Positions 1 to 10,806 of a DNA stretch of 64,000 nucleotides are shown here, piece after piece. The notes beneath the pieces were generated by a model. That model made no database searches, was not told where the DNA came from, and worked only from the letters and a program-made list of their open reading frames with translations. The translations under genes and the position numbers were made by a program. This stretch comes from Phyllostachys edulis (Eukaryota; Streptophyta; Magnoliopsida; Poales; Poaceae): NCBI GenBank assembly GCA_036346405.1, contig CM070561.1:34885958-34949957 (forward strand), in the 5' to 3' direction. How positions within the stretch are numbered: the first letter of the stretch is position 1; every line of letters begins with the position of its first letter.

Positions 1-958
1 TGCCCAAGCATTTGATGAGGAGAAGATTGGTCGTTGGAGGCCGACGTCTGCACAAAGTTATTACCGCTGGAACAAGTCACCTACCAGCGAGTTTTATCTC
101 AACGTCATGAACAGCGAAAGTCAAAAGTACGTACAGAGATCTTGTGTAAATCTACTGCTTACTTTTACCTCGTGACGTGTCGGACGATAAGCGTGTCAGC
201 TATGGCTGGCCACAGAAAACGTGGTGGTAAACATTTTTTGCTCGCCGCACTTGCTACGCTATTTTTATGTCATGCTCATACATTACCAAGTTGATTTGGT
301 ATCCGCCGCAATATCTACGGCATTGGGAAACGTCAGGTTTGGTCGTAGCCTACTTTTGATCGGTTAGTTCTGGTGTGTTTCAGACGGCACGCGTTGTGAA
401 TTCAATTTGATCAGTTATAGGTACCGTACCGAGTAGCGGCCGACCAGAATACGTCGTAAAAGAATCCTTTCTTCATCTTCTTCATAAGGGCGGGTAGTTT
501 TCTCACATGCATCTAATACTCCATTAGTCCACGCACTTTTCAACTTTATTTTTACATCGGATCTTGCATGCGTAGCATAGAGTAGTAACACCTTCTCAAT
601 GTTATAGGAACATTAACCAAACTCATAAAACCGAGAGGGGGAAAAGGCTATCTGTCGAATGCTCTGCATCAAGCATATTATAACTCCAGAAGACTAGCCA
701 GAAAGCATAACACACTACACACGCAAATAACCGCGTAAACGTAAAGCCGCCAAGAAAAAGCAAAATCTTGCACAGTTTAAAACATGTTTTTCTTGAAAAT
801 AACTGGAGATGGTTAGCCGACGTGGCGTTCCTTTCCCCACAGCTGAGAGGACTGTTCGGAAGTCGGAAGCCACCCCACGTTTCCCACCCGCCATCACTTT
901 CATACAAATAAATTGTAGCAAACCCAAACCTTACACAACCTCTCTCTCTCCATCTCCT
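1..958. other. Unassigned left edge, no gene recognised
   Basis: I see no conserved protein, RNA gene or element terminus here. The longest reading frames are under 100 codons and most lack an ATG start. The sequence becomes C/T-rich just before the TATA-like run at 959-967, which fits a plant core promoter for the small ORF that follows. The stretch may be intergenic DNA or the flank of something beginning outside the window. Confidence 0.4.
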
Positions 959-967
959 TATATATAT
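959..967 (+). promoter_or_regulatory. Candidate TATA box upstream of the small ORF
   Basis: A TATATATAT-like run follows a CT-rich patch (about 939-958) of the kind common in grass promoters. It lies 65 bases before the ATG at 1032. The spacing suits a short 5' leader. No transcript evidence is available. Confidence 0.4.
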
Positions 968-1031
968 CGTGACTCGGCCAAGAAATTGGGGTCAGCAAAT
1001 TCAGCAAGATTTAGCCTTTGTGCTTCTTTAC

Positions 1032-1331
1032 ATGGGAAGATCAAGATCGCCGTTTGTTCCAATGGAGGAGAGGATGCAGGTACAGACGCTGGAGCAAGGT
1101 GCAAGGAGAGGAGTGCTGCTCAAGGATCGTCAGGAGCGGGAGGTGCTGCTGATCCACAGCCAGGTCAGGAGGATCAAGCGGGAGGATGAGGAGGCCAGGG
1201 GGCACCTCCTCAAGCTGCAGCTGCTGGAGACGATGCCAGCCGGCGGTTTCCGCGGGCCTCCGTCGCCACGGGCCTCGCGCTCCCTATCGCCGCTCCGCCG
1301 CGCCGGAACGCGATCCCGGTTGGAGACTTGA
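1032..1331 (+). CDS. Small hypothetical Arg-rich protein (99 aa)
   Basis: I do not recognise this family. The frame opens further upstream at 969 without an ATG, so the first ATG (1032, beginning MGRSRSPF) was chosen. The protein is rich in Arg, Glu and Leu. Residues 12-60 have the charged, Leu-spaced look of a short helix or coiled coil (for example QVRRIKREDEEARGHLLKLQ), followed by a Pro/Ser/Arg tail ending in SLSPLRRAGTRSRLET. There is no signal peptide or membrane segment. G+C content is well above the surrounding DNA. A TATA-like box lies 65 bp upstream and no transposon terminus is seen next to it, so this is the best candidate in the window for an intact host gene. A chance ORF in GC-rich DNA remains possible. 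Confidence 0.4.
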   Translation: MGRSRSPFVPMEERMQVQTLEQGARRGVLLKDRQEREVLLIHSQVRRIKREDEEARGHLLKLQLLETMPAGGFRGPPSPRASRSLSPLRRAGTRSRLET

Positions 1332-2100
1332 GTGCCGGTCTGTTGTAAATACGTAGGAGAGCGAGCTACATATGAGCCTATGATGCCTGTCCATGTTCTC
1401 TGCAGTCTGCATACATGGAACCAGAGCTTAGTTTGCCGTCTTGCCGATAGGGCAATGGCAGCATCACCGTAGTACATGATGTGTTGTGTTTCTGCCTTCT
1501 CTTCTTTGTGTTGTAAATACCTGCAGGGAGTTTTGTACTTGCTTACCATGCATTTATCTTTGGTGTTGTGTTTGCTTGATACACTGATTTGTTATTGCTT
1601 CATCTAAACTGTTTGGCTTGTTCATAAATTAGACATGGATATTCAGAGATAACACCGGCAAAATTGGCTACGCAATGCAATCAGGGCATCAGGCAAGGCA
1701 ACGGATGGGAGCCACAACACAAGCCGAGGTAGCTAATATTGACAGGGAACTAGATTTGTGTCATGTAAGCCGTTGGGTGTACGTGGCTGAACCTCAGCCA
1801 GAGCATACCTTTGACACGAGAAGTATCAAGAGCAAGAACACCTGCAGCAATAATTCACCGAATTTTTCCACATGGAGTTGCTGACACGGCAGCCAGGAGA
1901 GGTATCCATCGGCTTCGCCTCCACGTCGCGGTAGCAGGCCGACCTACGTGTCCACGTCAGAAGATAATTGAGGCAGTGATTAGATATTGAACAATTCACG
2001 ATTAAGAATAATGTTCTAGAATTGAGGAAGTTTCGAGTGCAAGACAGATCAGTGCGCAGGTCTGCATCATCGTTCGATGCTAATCAAGGAGTTCCGATCG
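1332..2100. other. Non-coding stretch, possible 3' UTR then unassigned DNA
   Basis: No conserved coding sequence is visible. The first 200 bases repeat TGTTGTAAATAC twice (1342 and 1509), as expected of a 3' UTR of the small gene, but no clear poly(A) signal was found. The rest is unassigned. Confidence 0.3.
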
Positions 2101-2364
2101 AGTACGAACCTGCGGTCTGTGGAGGTAGCCCAGCTGCCCTGCGTGACATACGACGGGGCCCCGGGCTCCGCCGTGACCTTCCTGTGTCGTACACTGTGCG
2201 GCAGAGACGACTGAGAGAGATTGGAGGTACCGAGTACGAACCTACGGTCTGTGGAGGTAGCCCAGCTGCCCTGCGTGACATACGGCGGGGCCCCGGGCTC
2301 CGCCGTGGCCTTCCTGCGTCGTACACTGTGCAGCGGAGACGACAGAGAGAGATTGGTTACTCGC
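2101..2364. repeat. Two-copy 132-bp GC-rich tandem duplication
   Basis: The segment starting AGTACGAACCTGCGGTCTGT at 2101 recurs at 2233 as AGTACGAACCTACGGTCTGT, giving a period of 132 bp, exactly 44 codons. Both copies contain the palindromic GGGGCCCCGGGCTCCGCC core. Because the period is a multiple of three, reading frames on both strands run through the two copies. One plus-strand frame repeats CGGSPAALRDIRRGPGLRR. It lies immediately left of the copia LTR at 2378, so it may be flanking target DNA. Confidence 0.8.
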
Positions 2365-2377
2365 TGACCGTTCGATT

Positions 2378-2616
2378 TGTTGAGATTTCGATAGTCATCG
2401 TGTTACTGACTCGAAGATCAATCTAAAACATGATAAATCACATGAATACAATTGGAGCAAGATGAACACACGTGTATGTGAGAGAGAATGGTGGAGCTCT
2501 TTGTATACATCATCAATCCTCTCATTACAATCATAAGCCATATTTATAGAATACATGGGTGGACCCCTTCCGGTGGGCATTTTGATAATTACCCATAAAA
2601 TCTAGGTTTCATAACA
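2378..2616 (-). mobile_element. 3' LTR of a Ty1/copia-type element (239 bp)
   Basis: The segment has TG...CA ends (plus strand TGTTGAGATTTCG at the left, TTTCATAACA at the right). A close relative lies at 37853-38075 with the same ends. Just to its right the minus strand reads CTCAAGGTGGAG (2617-2628), a polypurine tract, so this is the 3' LTR of a minus-strand element extending rightwards. It contains a TATTTATAG-like core near 2540. The left flank (CGATT) is not repeated next to the other LTR, so the two LTRs need not belong to one insertion. Confidence 0.7.
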
Positions 2617-4214
2617 CTCCACCTTGAGCAAATACCACACTACGCATATCTCTCGTCAAAAACTTCTTCCAAAAATCCGGTGGGAAAACAAGGATTGAAG
2701 AAAAGAGTACATAGCACACATTAAGTTGCATTACACTTGTTCTCATTAAAAACCTTCATGTGAGAAAACTCACCAAGGAAAAATAGTGCAACGTTTAATC
2801 TTTGGGGTCCAATCTTCAAGATTTTGGATAAATCATCAGGATTTGATAAGGGTTATAATCTAGAGATTTACTCCACTTGAAATCTGCAACTCTTTAAACT
2901 GTCTCATTCCAATGCCATGAATGCATCTTTGGAAACTGGATATAGGCAGAGACTTGGTAAATAAATCAACTGGATTTTCACGAGACTTTGTTTGCAGGAT
3001 CTTTACCTCACTATTCTTTTGGATTTCACAAGGATAGAAAATTTAGGAGCAATGTGCTTCGTGGTGTTGCTCTTGACATAACCCGTTTGCATTTGTGTAA
3101 TACAAGTAGTATTATCTTCATAGATAATTGAGGGGGTATTGATGATATTAATGCCACCATACTTCTAGATGTGGTTAATCACACGTATGAGCCAAGCACA
3201 TTCAAGTAAAGCTTCATATAGTGCTATAATCTCTGAGTGGTTGGTAGAAAAAGCTACCAAGGTCTGCTTAGATTGCCGTCAAGAGATGATTGCACCACCA
3301 CAAGGTAGTATAAATCCATTATGGGAATTTGCACCATGGGGATTTGACAGATATTCAGTATATCTTCATGATTTAGTAATGATCATCAGGATCTATACAT
3401 GATCTTTGCATTGTCGACCAATTGGATCTAAATTGTTTAGTGGTAAAACCTTCTAGGTGAATTTAAGTAGTAATCATTGTATCAACACCTTCTAGGCTTG
3501 ACTAAGATTTTTAAAATATCAAGTATATTGATTAGTATTTAGCATATGCTCCTCCTGAAGACAACTTCCGCTGATGTCTTCTTGCTCCAATGCATTTCAT
3601 ACATTTTTTTTTTTTGAAAATGAACATAGGCAAGAATACTGTGATCAAATCTACTGGATTATCACGATGCGGAGTCTTACATACAAATATCCTATTACTC
3701 ATCTGGAGATTTTGGGATAAACATTATTCGGGAGTAATATTCTTAACTCATCAACTACCACTATTCGATTGTGCAACATAAGTAGATTATCCATGCAGAG
3801 GATATGGGGTAATAATAGGTGCAAAATCGTATGCCTTTTGGATATGATTTATCAAAATATTTCAGGGTCTTAATATTTTGTAATTATCTCTGGGTGGTTA
3901 AAGTTACAATGAATAGTCTGTTCTGCATAATTATAAAGTACTGTTGTACCACTCTAGAGTAAAATATAACTGGTATTAGTTTTGGCATTTAGAGGATTAA
4001 TTGCCAATATCACCAATGTATGTCGTACCTTCAAGGTACTAGAGGAAACCATCATTCCACTAACTTTTGGTGGAAGATGCACTTTATAAGTGCTTATGTG
4101 GCACACTTTTGGTCTTTAGGTTCCTCATTACATTCTTTCGGGTCTTGGTGGGTCCTTGTCCACTTCTAGGGATTATATGATCATTGGTGTGATTCAAAGA
4201 TCGATAGGTAAGGT
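2617..4214 (-). pseudogene. Decayed copia-type pol end with RNase H remnant
   Basis: Read on the minus strand, 3268 down to 3169 gives TLVAFSTNHSEIIALYEALL, then ECAWLIRVINH. This matches the 'VA.S..EAEY/SEI.AL.EA..E..WL' core of Ty1/copia RNase H. The remainder is riddled with stops and frameshifts; only scattered stretches such as IIPRSGQGPTKTRKNVMRN (near 4140) look coding. The position fits: RNase H lies close to the polypurine tract and the 3' LTR at 2378-2616. It is a dead element, and the exact copia lineage cannot be fixed from this remnant. Confidence 0.6.
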
Positions 4215-6540
4215 AATTTTCCTTCAAGGAGATGCTCTCTTTCGGGAGATGCTCTTACTATAGGTAAAAGACTATTGGGTACAAGTTTTATATATATTGG
4301 AATTTTGTTTCCTTTCTTACTAGGAATTTTGAGTCCTTCGAGGATCTCATCAAGGATTTCAGAACCCATTGACTGCATATTTTATTTATTCGTTCACGCC
4401 ATTTGCCAGAATTATTATGCAACAGAATATTATATCATTCATAATAGGACAGTAATGGTCTCTACGAGGAACTTTGCACTATAGCTTTCACCACTTCATT
4501 ATGTTCATAATGACCCATCAAGTCTGAACTACTTAGTTGTAAGACTTTTATTTAGCAATTATGGTTCAGCCTCATATGCTTTCGTTATATGACCCGATAT
4601 GAATGCTTCAAGCTCTCGGTCATGGACTTTGGTTCCGGATTCGTGCTCTCATAAGAGAAACTTTAGCAATTGTAGAGGCAAAGTAATTATTGAACCTGAT
4701 CTTTTTTATCATTTCCTAAACAAAAGATTCTTGGCTATTTCGTATTCCCAGTATTGTAATATGTGCATATCAAGTTGCTGGGGCTTTCATCTTCATGATG
4801 AACCTCTTCATGAGGTATTTCGCCTTCAAGGTGAATTCTCTTCAGGAGAGTTAAAGCAATGATTAATAATTATTTTGACTAGTGTCATTAGATCTTAGAC
4901 CCATAGGTGTCCTCACAGATTTTAGATCACGAACCAATAAGTCAATTTTGCAAAGGTGGATATACTACTCAAACCGGTGTATTCCACTCTTAGCGATATA
5001 TTTACTGCAAGTAAACACTGTGGTAACCCCTCCATAATTGGAAAGTATCTGGCAGGTTCCCCGCTTTTGGCGTACAAGAGTGTAAACTAAACCTTAAGTT
5101 TAGCTTGAGTAGTGCGTGTATCTTAGTACCAAAGATCTTTTTCTTCTGAAAAAATACGACGGCATTCGAACTTTTGGGCATTTCTCTCTCCTAGTGCCGA
5201 GATTTGATCTTTATTAATAGCATATATCACAAGATTCCCCTATCATGGGCACATGATTGATTGAATTTCAAATCCAATATAATCTCAACAACTAGTGGTG
5301 GCCCAAAGGTGTATGCTACAGTGATGATAACATGTGGGAAATGTTTGATTCCTCCAACACGCACTAATTTCAGCAAGAGGTTTGGTAATTATATGCAGTG
5401 AGCTAGACTTTTATCAGTGCAGTGGCAAGAAAACTGCATGATCCTAACATTTTGTTGGATATTCTAATTTCTGGTTGAATATAAATCTGTGACGAAGGTT
5501 CCATACAGGGGTTCGAGAGTTGACATACTTATTCTATAGACTAGCTTCTTTATTATTTGACCAATTTTTGATCCAATCACTCATACCATAATTTAAATAA
5601 TTTGGATCATTAAACTTCGAGTTTATAATTACACAACATATTTTCTTATGGTCATAAATAGTATGTTCTAAAAGCATAAAACTACAAGATGCTCTTTAGG
5701 AACATAAATATAATGCTAGAATAAAAAAATTGACCATAGTTAATCTACACAAAATAATAGGTTTTCTTCTGGACTTCAAATATAGTTGAATCACCCAATA
5801 GTATAATTATTCGACGGGAATATGTATTATTCAACAGGAACACCATATTTAATTAACGGTGATATATTGTATGCCTAATTTTAATTTGTAATGCTAGAAT
5901 CATCATGGACAAATTTAGATAATCCAGGATCAACAAAATCTAATACGTCATTATATTTTATTTCAGGAGCTATATTTGCTTCAAGCAAGTGATATAGCTT
6001 CTGGTGGTGATGCAGTTGCATACCACACTTACCAATTTTTGCATGTGTCAATTCCGATGAGTATGATACGCCTTGGTGCATAGACAAACAAGGTATATGT
6101 GTGACTGTGTTAAGCAGCCGTCGATTTGTCGTGTGCATTCCTGCATACTAGCGGTTAACATATTGCTGAAGACACAAATCAATTGCCCTTCATGAGCAGC
6201 AATGATTGTGGTTGCCAATAGCATGGGTATCGGCAATGGCGTAAATGCCATTTTTCATATCAACTGGATAAGGATAATAATCATGCAATTTACTTCAATT
6301 ATCTCCCAAAATAAACTAGTTTAATTTATTGCTTCGAGCTAATTTGCTTCTGGCTTCGACCTAGGATATACCACTGTGCCTACCATGACTCTTATTTTAA
6401 ATGTTTTTCTATACCTCTTAGGTTCCAATATCCCACACAAGCCTAATATCCTCGCCTTTTTCATGCCAACTATAAAAATCCCGACTAATAGCATGTGCAT
6501 TAGGCATTTTCTTGAAATCAACTTAGGGTTTTAGCAAAGA
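4215..6540 (-). repeat. Decayed retroelement interior, paralogous to 28905-31190
   Basis: This segment is clearly similar along its whole length to 28905-31190, in the same orientation. For example, both contain TATATATATTG.AATTTTGTTT near the start and GCTAGCGGTTAACATATTGC near the end. It continues the copia-type element from the RNase H side. Minus-strand fragments such as ASPEREHLLEGKLPYLSIFE occur, but I could not match them to a named domain. Stops and frameshifts are dense. It is probably the middle of the same element; protease, integrase and RT motifs are no longer readable. Confidence 0.5.
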
Positions 6541-6711
6541 TTTGCAATCATAATTAGTCGAGCGCAGAGATCAAGGTTCTTTCGTCACCTTTAGACCTAC
6601 AAAGTTTAAAGTAGACAAGAGTATTGAATGAGTGGTCGTAACAAAATAAGACTTCTCATAATAATAACTTACGATCTCACTGCTAGTTCGCAGAGTTCAG
6701 CCTGCTATTTT
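6541..6711. other. Short spacer after the copia remnant
   Basis: No coding sequence is seen. The paralogy with 28905-31190 ends near 6540, so an element boundary lies here. A TGGTCGTAAC motif at about 6633 is of the same kind as the repeats in the LTR at 9226-9352. Confidence 0.3.
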
Positions 6712-9105
6712 TTAGCAATACAAGTTGCCTGTGGTATTCACCAATGATAGCGACTTGTTCGAGAGCTCTCTGAATAAAGAAAGACATTGAGAAAAAGGAA
6801 AAAAATTCAAATATGAAAATATTTGGCATCGAGTACTTACATTGATGGCTGACCGGGCAAAATTGGCATACACCCTCTCAGAATCTTGAAGTTCATAAAG
6901 TTCGTCGACTTGGTCCCACCATATTCTTTGAAGACGCTCGTCATCAAAGATATGTGTCATATTTGGAATGCCCTTAAGGTGTGGGACTCGGTCACGAGAT
7001 CTGAATGAAGAAAATCTGATGGTTGGTGGACCAAAGAACACAGGGAAGAGGTCGAAGAAGACTTCTTCTTCTGCTTCGTTGTCATTGTTGGTAGAAGAAG
7101 CGACTCCTCCTTGAGGACCCGGAGGGACGTCCTCTACGACCTCTTTCTTGACACAACAGCCAGAGGTTCCTCCTCTATCTTGACCAGATGCTTCTGGTAA
7201 TCGTAGGACCAGGTCCTTTGTCCAATTATTGATATTCTCAATAACCGACTCGAGCACCACTACATCCAGATCTTCTGCTGTCTTCGCCTCTGCTTCTACG
7301 ACCATCTCAGTGATCGTGGCTGCTTCAGCGGCAATAACCTCCTTCATCGCCACCATAGGGATAGGAGTCGATTCTGCGACCACCTCCGTTGTCGTCTCTA
7401 CGACTGTGGGAGAAACCATTACTTCCACGACAGTAGGTGAGACAACTGCGGGCGTCTCAACAGAAGCATCCCTAAGGGCTGGAGAAGTAGGACTAAAACC
7501 ACAAGTATAAAAGAGGACATGTCAAATTGTAGAACTAAAAGGTAAATGCTACTTCTAGGCTTTTAGTTTTACATACATTGGCTTCCTGGATACAATCTTG
7601 AATCTAGAAGAAACCTTCCCCAAGGAAGACTTCCTTTTCTTCTTCTCTTCAACTGCCTCAATTCTTGTGGCACCTTTAGCCTCTGGAAGGCTTTCAGCGC
7701 CACGAGCTTGAGAAGTTGAGGCTTCTTCGACCACGTCTGGTCGAATGTCTTGTTGAGAGGTTGGGACATCTACGACCACGCCTAGTCATAGGTCTTGATC
7801 GAGAGCTAATGCTCCCTGAGCTGCCTGCCCTTCTTGATGGTCAGAACTTGCTTCGACCACTTGAGGGATAGTGCTCGCCTCGACTATAGGCTCTGCTGTT
7901 GTAGAGGAAGCATTCACAAAAGACATCAAATTTTTTCAGTTCTCATTTTCTAGTTGCTTGACAAAGCCATGAGAAGCAGAAACTGAAAATATCTTGTTGT
8001 CATAACAGAAAGGTACATTGGTCTTGGGGGCTTTATGCTTAAGTTCTTTGACGATGCCCCTTTTCTCTGCAGCGATCACATCTGCAAAGAATTGCCTCAT
8101 GACAGTGGTCTATGGAAGGGTTGAGCTTGAACCTTCACCCTTCTTATCAACAACCTTCACAAGGCGACGCCTTTTGGCTAGAGGAACTCTGTCTTCCTCT
8201 GACCCTTCTTCGACAGCCCTCAATTCGACCTTTCGGTCGTCTTGACGGTCTATCATGCCTACTTTCTACAAAAGACAGAAAATGAATATTACTCAATGGT
8301 CGAATTTTACGACTACCGAACCCTCAAGACGAAATCAACTTTTGATTATGTTTAGGCGTTCGCTTCTTTCTTCTTCACTTACGACCGTCAAGATTCGAGG
8401 AACTCCTGACATGGGCGTAGGAGCCTTCTCACAAATAAGTTTGACCCGAGCGTCAATTTCCTTCTGTGAGAGATCTATGAGTATAAAGACATAATCAACA
8501 ATAATACTCAAAACTTATAAAGAGAATTAACTTGATTATTTATTTACCTCCTTCACAATCTCTGGTCAGGTCAGTAGTCCCCAAATACATCTACATAGAG
8601 TGTACTCGATTCTTCAGAGGACTAATGCGATGCGTGATGAAGTCCTTCACCACATGCCATCTGGTTAGCCCCTCTCCTCTCAAGTCTTTGATGGCTTGGA
8701 TGTAGGGGGTAATCCGGTCGAGGTCACTTGGAGTTGAGTCCCAAGATGAACTATTCTCTATAGACTTCCCAGTGAAGAAGATGTTGTCATCCCTAGATAC
8801 AGTCCAGTAGAACCACTTCTTCCACCCTGGCCATGACGACTGGTGAATATCTGAATATACTCCCTCAACTTCCCGTCGTGGAGTTTTAGCCCACAGCTAC
8901 CTGCGATTCTACTGTGCTTACTCATCCCGTAGTAGTACTGGAATAGATCAAAATCTGAAAGAATTCCCATATAGGCTTCGCAAAGTAGATGAATACACTT
9001 AGTATCGTGATGGAATTGAGAACCAAGTTCACCAATTCCACCCTAAAATACTGGAGTACGAGCATCAAGAAAGGGTGGACGGGCAGTCGGAAACCACATT
9101 CACAG
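6712..9105 (-). pseudogene. Multi-exon 'putative gypsy type transposon' gene, 5'-truncated
   Basis: Reading leftwards from 9105, the protein starts mid-domain with CGFRLPVHPFLMLVLQYF, then VELVNLVLNSITILSVF. It continues with SSWPGWKKWFYWTV (near 8830) and RITPYIQAIKDLRGEGLTRW. This is the signature of the plant family annotated as 'putative gypsy type transposon' (Pfam PF04195, from memory). Canonical introns are visible: an exon ends at a GTAAATAA donor near 8548, a short exon covers about 8396-8478, and the last long exon (7428-6840) ends AINgtaagt. That last exon carries a Val/Glu/Thr-rich stretch, then DERLQRIWWDQVDELYELQD. Single stops (for example near 8590 and 8105) and a frameshift near 8850 break it. 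The N-terminus is missing where the plus-strand LTR begins at 9106. In Tat-type gypsy elements an antisense ORF can lie between pol and the 3' LTR; that origin is possible. Confidence 0.6.
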
Positions 9106-9868
9106 TGATGAGGATATAATAATCTTCAATTAACTATTTATCTGTAATTGCTATTATAGATAGTAATATCTTCATATTACTCTCAAGTATACCCCTTATT
9201 ATTCATAAGGGAGAAACTTAAGTGAGTGGTCGTAAGCCTTCCTGCGACCGCCCGTGGTCGTAAACCTTTCTACAACCACTCCATGGTCATAAGCCTTTGT
9301 ATGACCACCTTGTGGTCGTAGGGCCTTCTACGACCAAGTCTACTACGACCACCCTATAATAGATGAAGCTTACAGACACGTGGGCCCAATTCAATAGGGA
9401 CTTTTATACACTGCATTCAATATATAGAACAGTTAATATATGCAATTATTCTCTGGAATAATTGCATGAATTATGCCTCTGTCCTTGATGTAACTGCCAG
9501 ACATCGTGGGATGCAGTTTCCTCCGATAATAACTAGCATCAATGTGTGCATTTCATCTGGCATAGAGGCGCCTCTTGGTATGGAGTAACAACCACCCATT
9601 CATGCACTATATAAGGGCTACAGTCAGTGGACAGAGAGAGGGACGATCAAGGTTTTAGTTGTAAGAGATCATTGAGCTTTAGTCTGAGTGGTTTCTTCCC
9701 GATTGTCACGAGTATACTAAATATAAGAAGATAGGAGTATAGTTGTTATTCTCCCAGGAGAAGGCATGAACCTGTATAAATCTCTGTGTCTTTTTTTGTG
9801 TGGATCTATTTCATAGGAAGCCCCCCAAACAATCATTCATTCGTAAGATCGATACTAAAACATTGACA
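9106..9868 (+). mobile_element. 5' LTR of a Tat-like Ty3/gypsy element
   Basis: The right end is firm: ...CATTGACA at 9868, followed at once by GTTGGCGCCGTCTGTGGG, a standard plant gypsy primer-binding site. The left end (TGATGAGG, 9106) is where the minus-strand gene's coding sequence stops, so it is inferred. A core promoter is visible (CTATATAAGG about 9607-9616). A diverged second copy of this LTR lies at 19615-19709 plus 22940-23289. It contains the hairpin repeats described separately. Confidence 0.7.
9226..9352. repeat. Short hairpin repeats, GGTCGTA...TACGACC
   Basis: Four units about 28-29 bp apart each begin GTGGTCGTAA (or a close variant) and end with its complement (TGCGACCGC, TACAACCAC, ATGACCACC, TACGACCAAG), followed by a last half-unit CTACGACCACC. 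Each unit is therefore a near-palindrome able to form a hairpin. Units start at about 9226, 9254, 9283 and 9312. Confidence 0.75.
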
Positions 9869-9890
9869 GTTGGCGCCGTCTGTGGGAATC
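9869..9890 (+). other. Primer-binding site of the gypsy element
   Basis: TTGGCGCCGTCTGTGGGAA directly follows the LTR end. This is the usual tRNA-complementary site of many plant Ty3/gypsy elements of the Tat/Athila side. It fixes the strand as plus. Confidence 0.85.
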
Positions 9891-10625
9891 TTCCAATTCT
9901 TCCTTTTCGGTAAGTTTTCTTCATTTTTTCTACTCTGATGCTTTCGTGGTAGGAGAGTGGAACGAGGAAAACTGGTTCGATTTGGCAGACTATGTAGAAC
10001 TCGGCATAGATGCTTGCTACGAGTACGAGCATAGCATTATTTCGTTCGATGGCAATGCTGCCTCTAGGGACCTTTCACTAGACCCAGGAGACCGTGCCAC
10101 AGACAAGGCTGATGAGGGATCTTTCTCCCCCACAACGTTACGCCCAAATGAGGAGCCAAATTACTCATGGGCAAGGGTCCATCTGACCAGGGTCAGGATT
10201 GCACCAAGGTGGGTACAAAACATCACAAGGGCCCCCCTTCTAAATGTTCAACCCCGCCTAAGGGCATCCAATCTAGCACAGCAAATCCTGGAATCTACCA
10301 TTCTAGGACTCATCCAAAATTTAGTGATTGTCACCCTTCGATTACCCCCACAAGGGGTGACATCGAGCCCACTTCTCATGCAGGTTCGACCATACTGTCG
10401 CAGGGTTCACCTTCGACTGGAGATGGTTATAACCCAGAATTCCCCTTCCTAGAGGGGATTTCTGCAAGTCGCAAGACGCTGTCTTGCGACCACTCCTCAA
10501 GTCAAGTGGACTTAGGTGCGAATTTGGGGAATAACATATAGGAGTTCTTTGTCCTCCCCTGAGATCCTAATCTCTCTACAACAGGAGTCTCAATGAGATC
10601 CTGGTGCTTGTCGAAGCTCTTGAGT
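9891..10625 (+). pseudogene. Gypsy gag 5' region, truncated
   Basis: After the primer-binding site comes a leader and then an acidic reading frame (from about 9938: DAFVVGEWNEENWFDLADYV, ELGIDACYEYEH). This resembles the acidic start of gag ORFs in plant Tat-type elements. The frame shifts near 10170 to a second open frame ending LGNNI at 10541. Beyond that stop the same frame still reads EFFVLP and DPNLSTTGVS, so the gag-derived sequence probably continues to about 10625. No capsid core, zinc knuckle or pol follows, because the minus-strand copia element takes over. The exact junction lies between 10541 and 10640. Confidence 0.5.
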
Positions 10626-10638
10626 TGGGTTTTTCATA

Positions 10639-10694
10639 TGAATGCAATATGATACAATGAGATGCATGAATGCAATATGATACAATGAGATGCA
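10639..10694. repeat. 28-bp perfect direct duplication
   Basis: The unit starting ATGAATGCAATATGATACAA occurs twice head to tail (10639-10666 and 10667-10694). It lies in the non-coding tail of the minus-strand copia element, beyond its polypurine tract. Confidence 0.85.
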
Positions 10695-10792
10695 TGAAAA
10701 GCTCAAAAAGCCTAAAAAGATCAAAAGGATCAAAAAGTTCAAAAGAAGATCAAGAAAAGATCAAATGAACAAGGTAAGATAAGAAAAGATCC

Positions 10793-10806
10793 AACTCCCC
10801 CTCAAA
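10793..10806 (-). other. Polypurine tract of the SIRE-like copia element
   Basis: The minus strand reads TTTGAGGGGGAGTT immediately after the end of the RNase H frame (stop at 10802-10804). This is the typical second-strand primer region of long copia elements. No LTR follows on its left. The 3' LTR has been lost where the element meets the plus-strand gag fragment. Confidence 0.65.
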
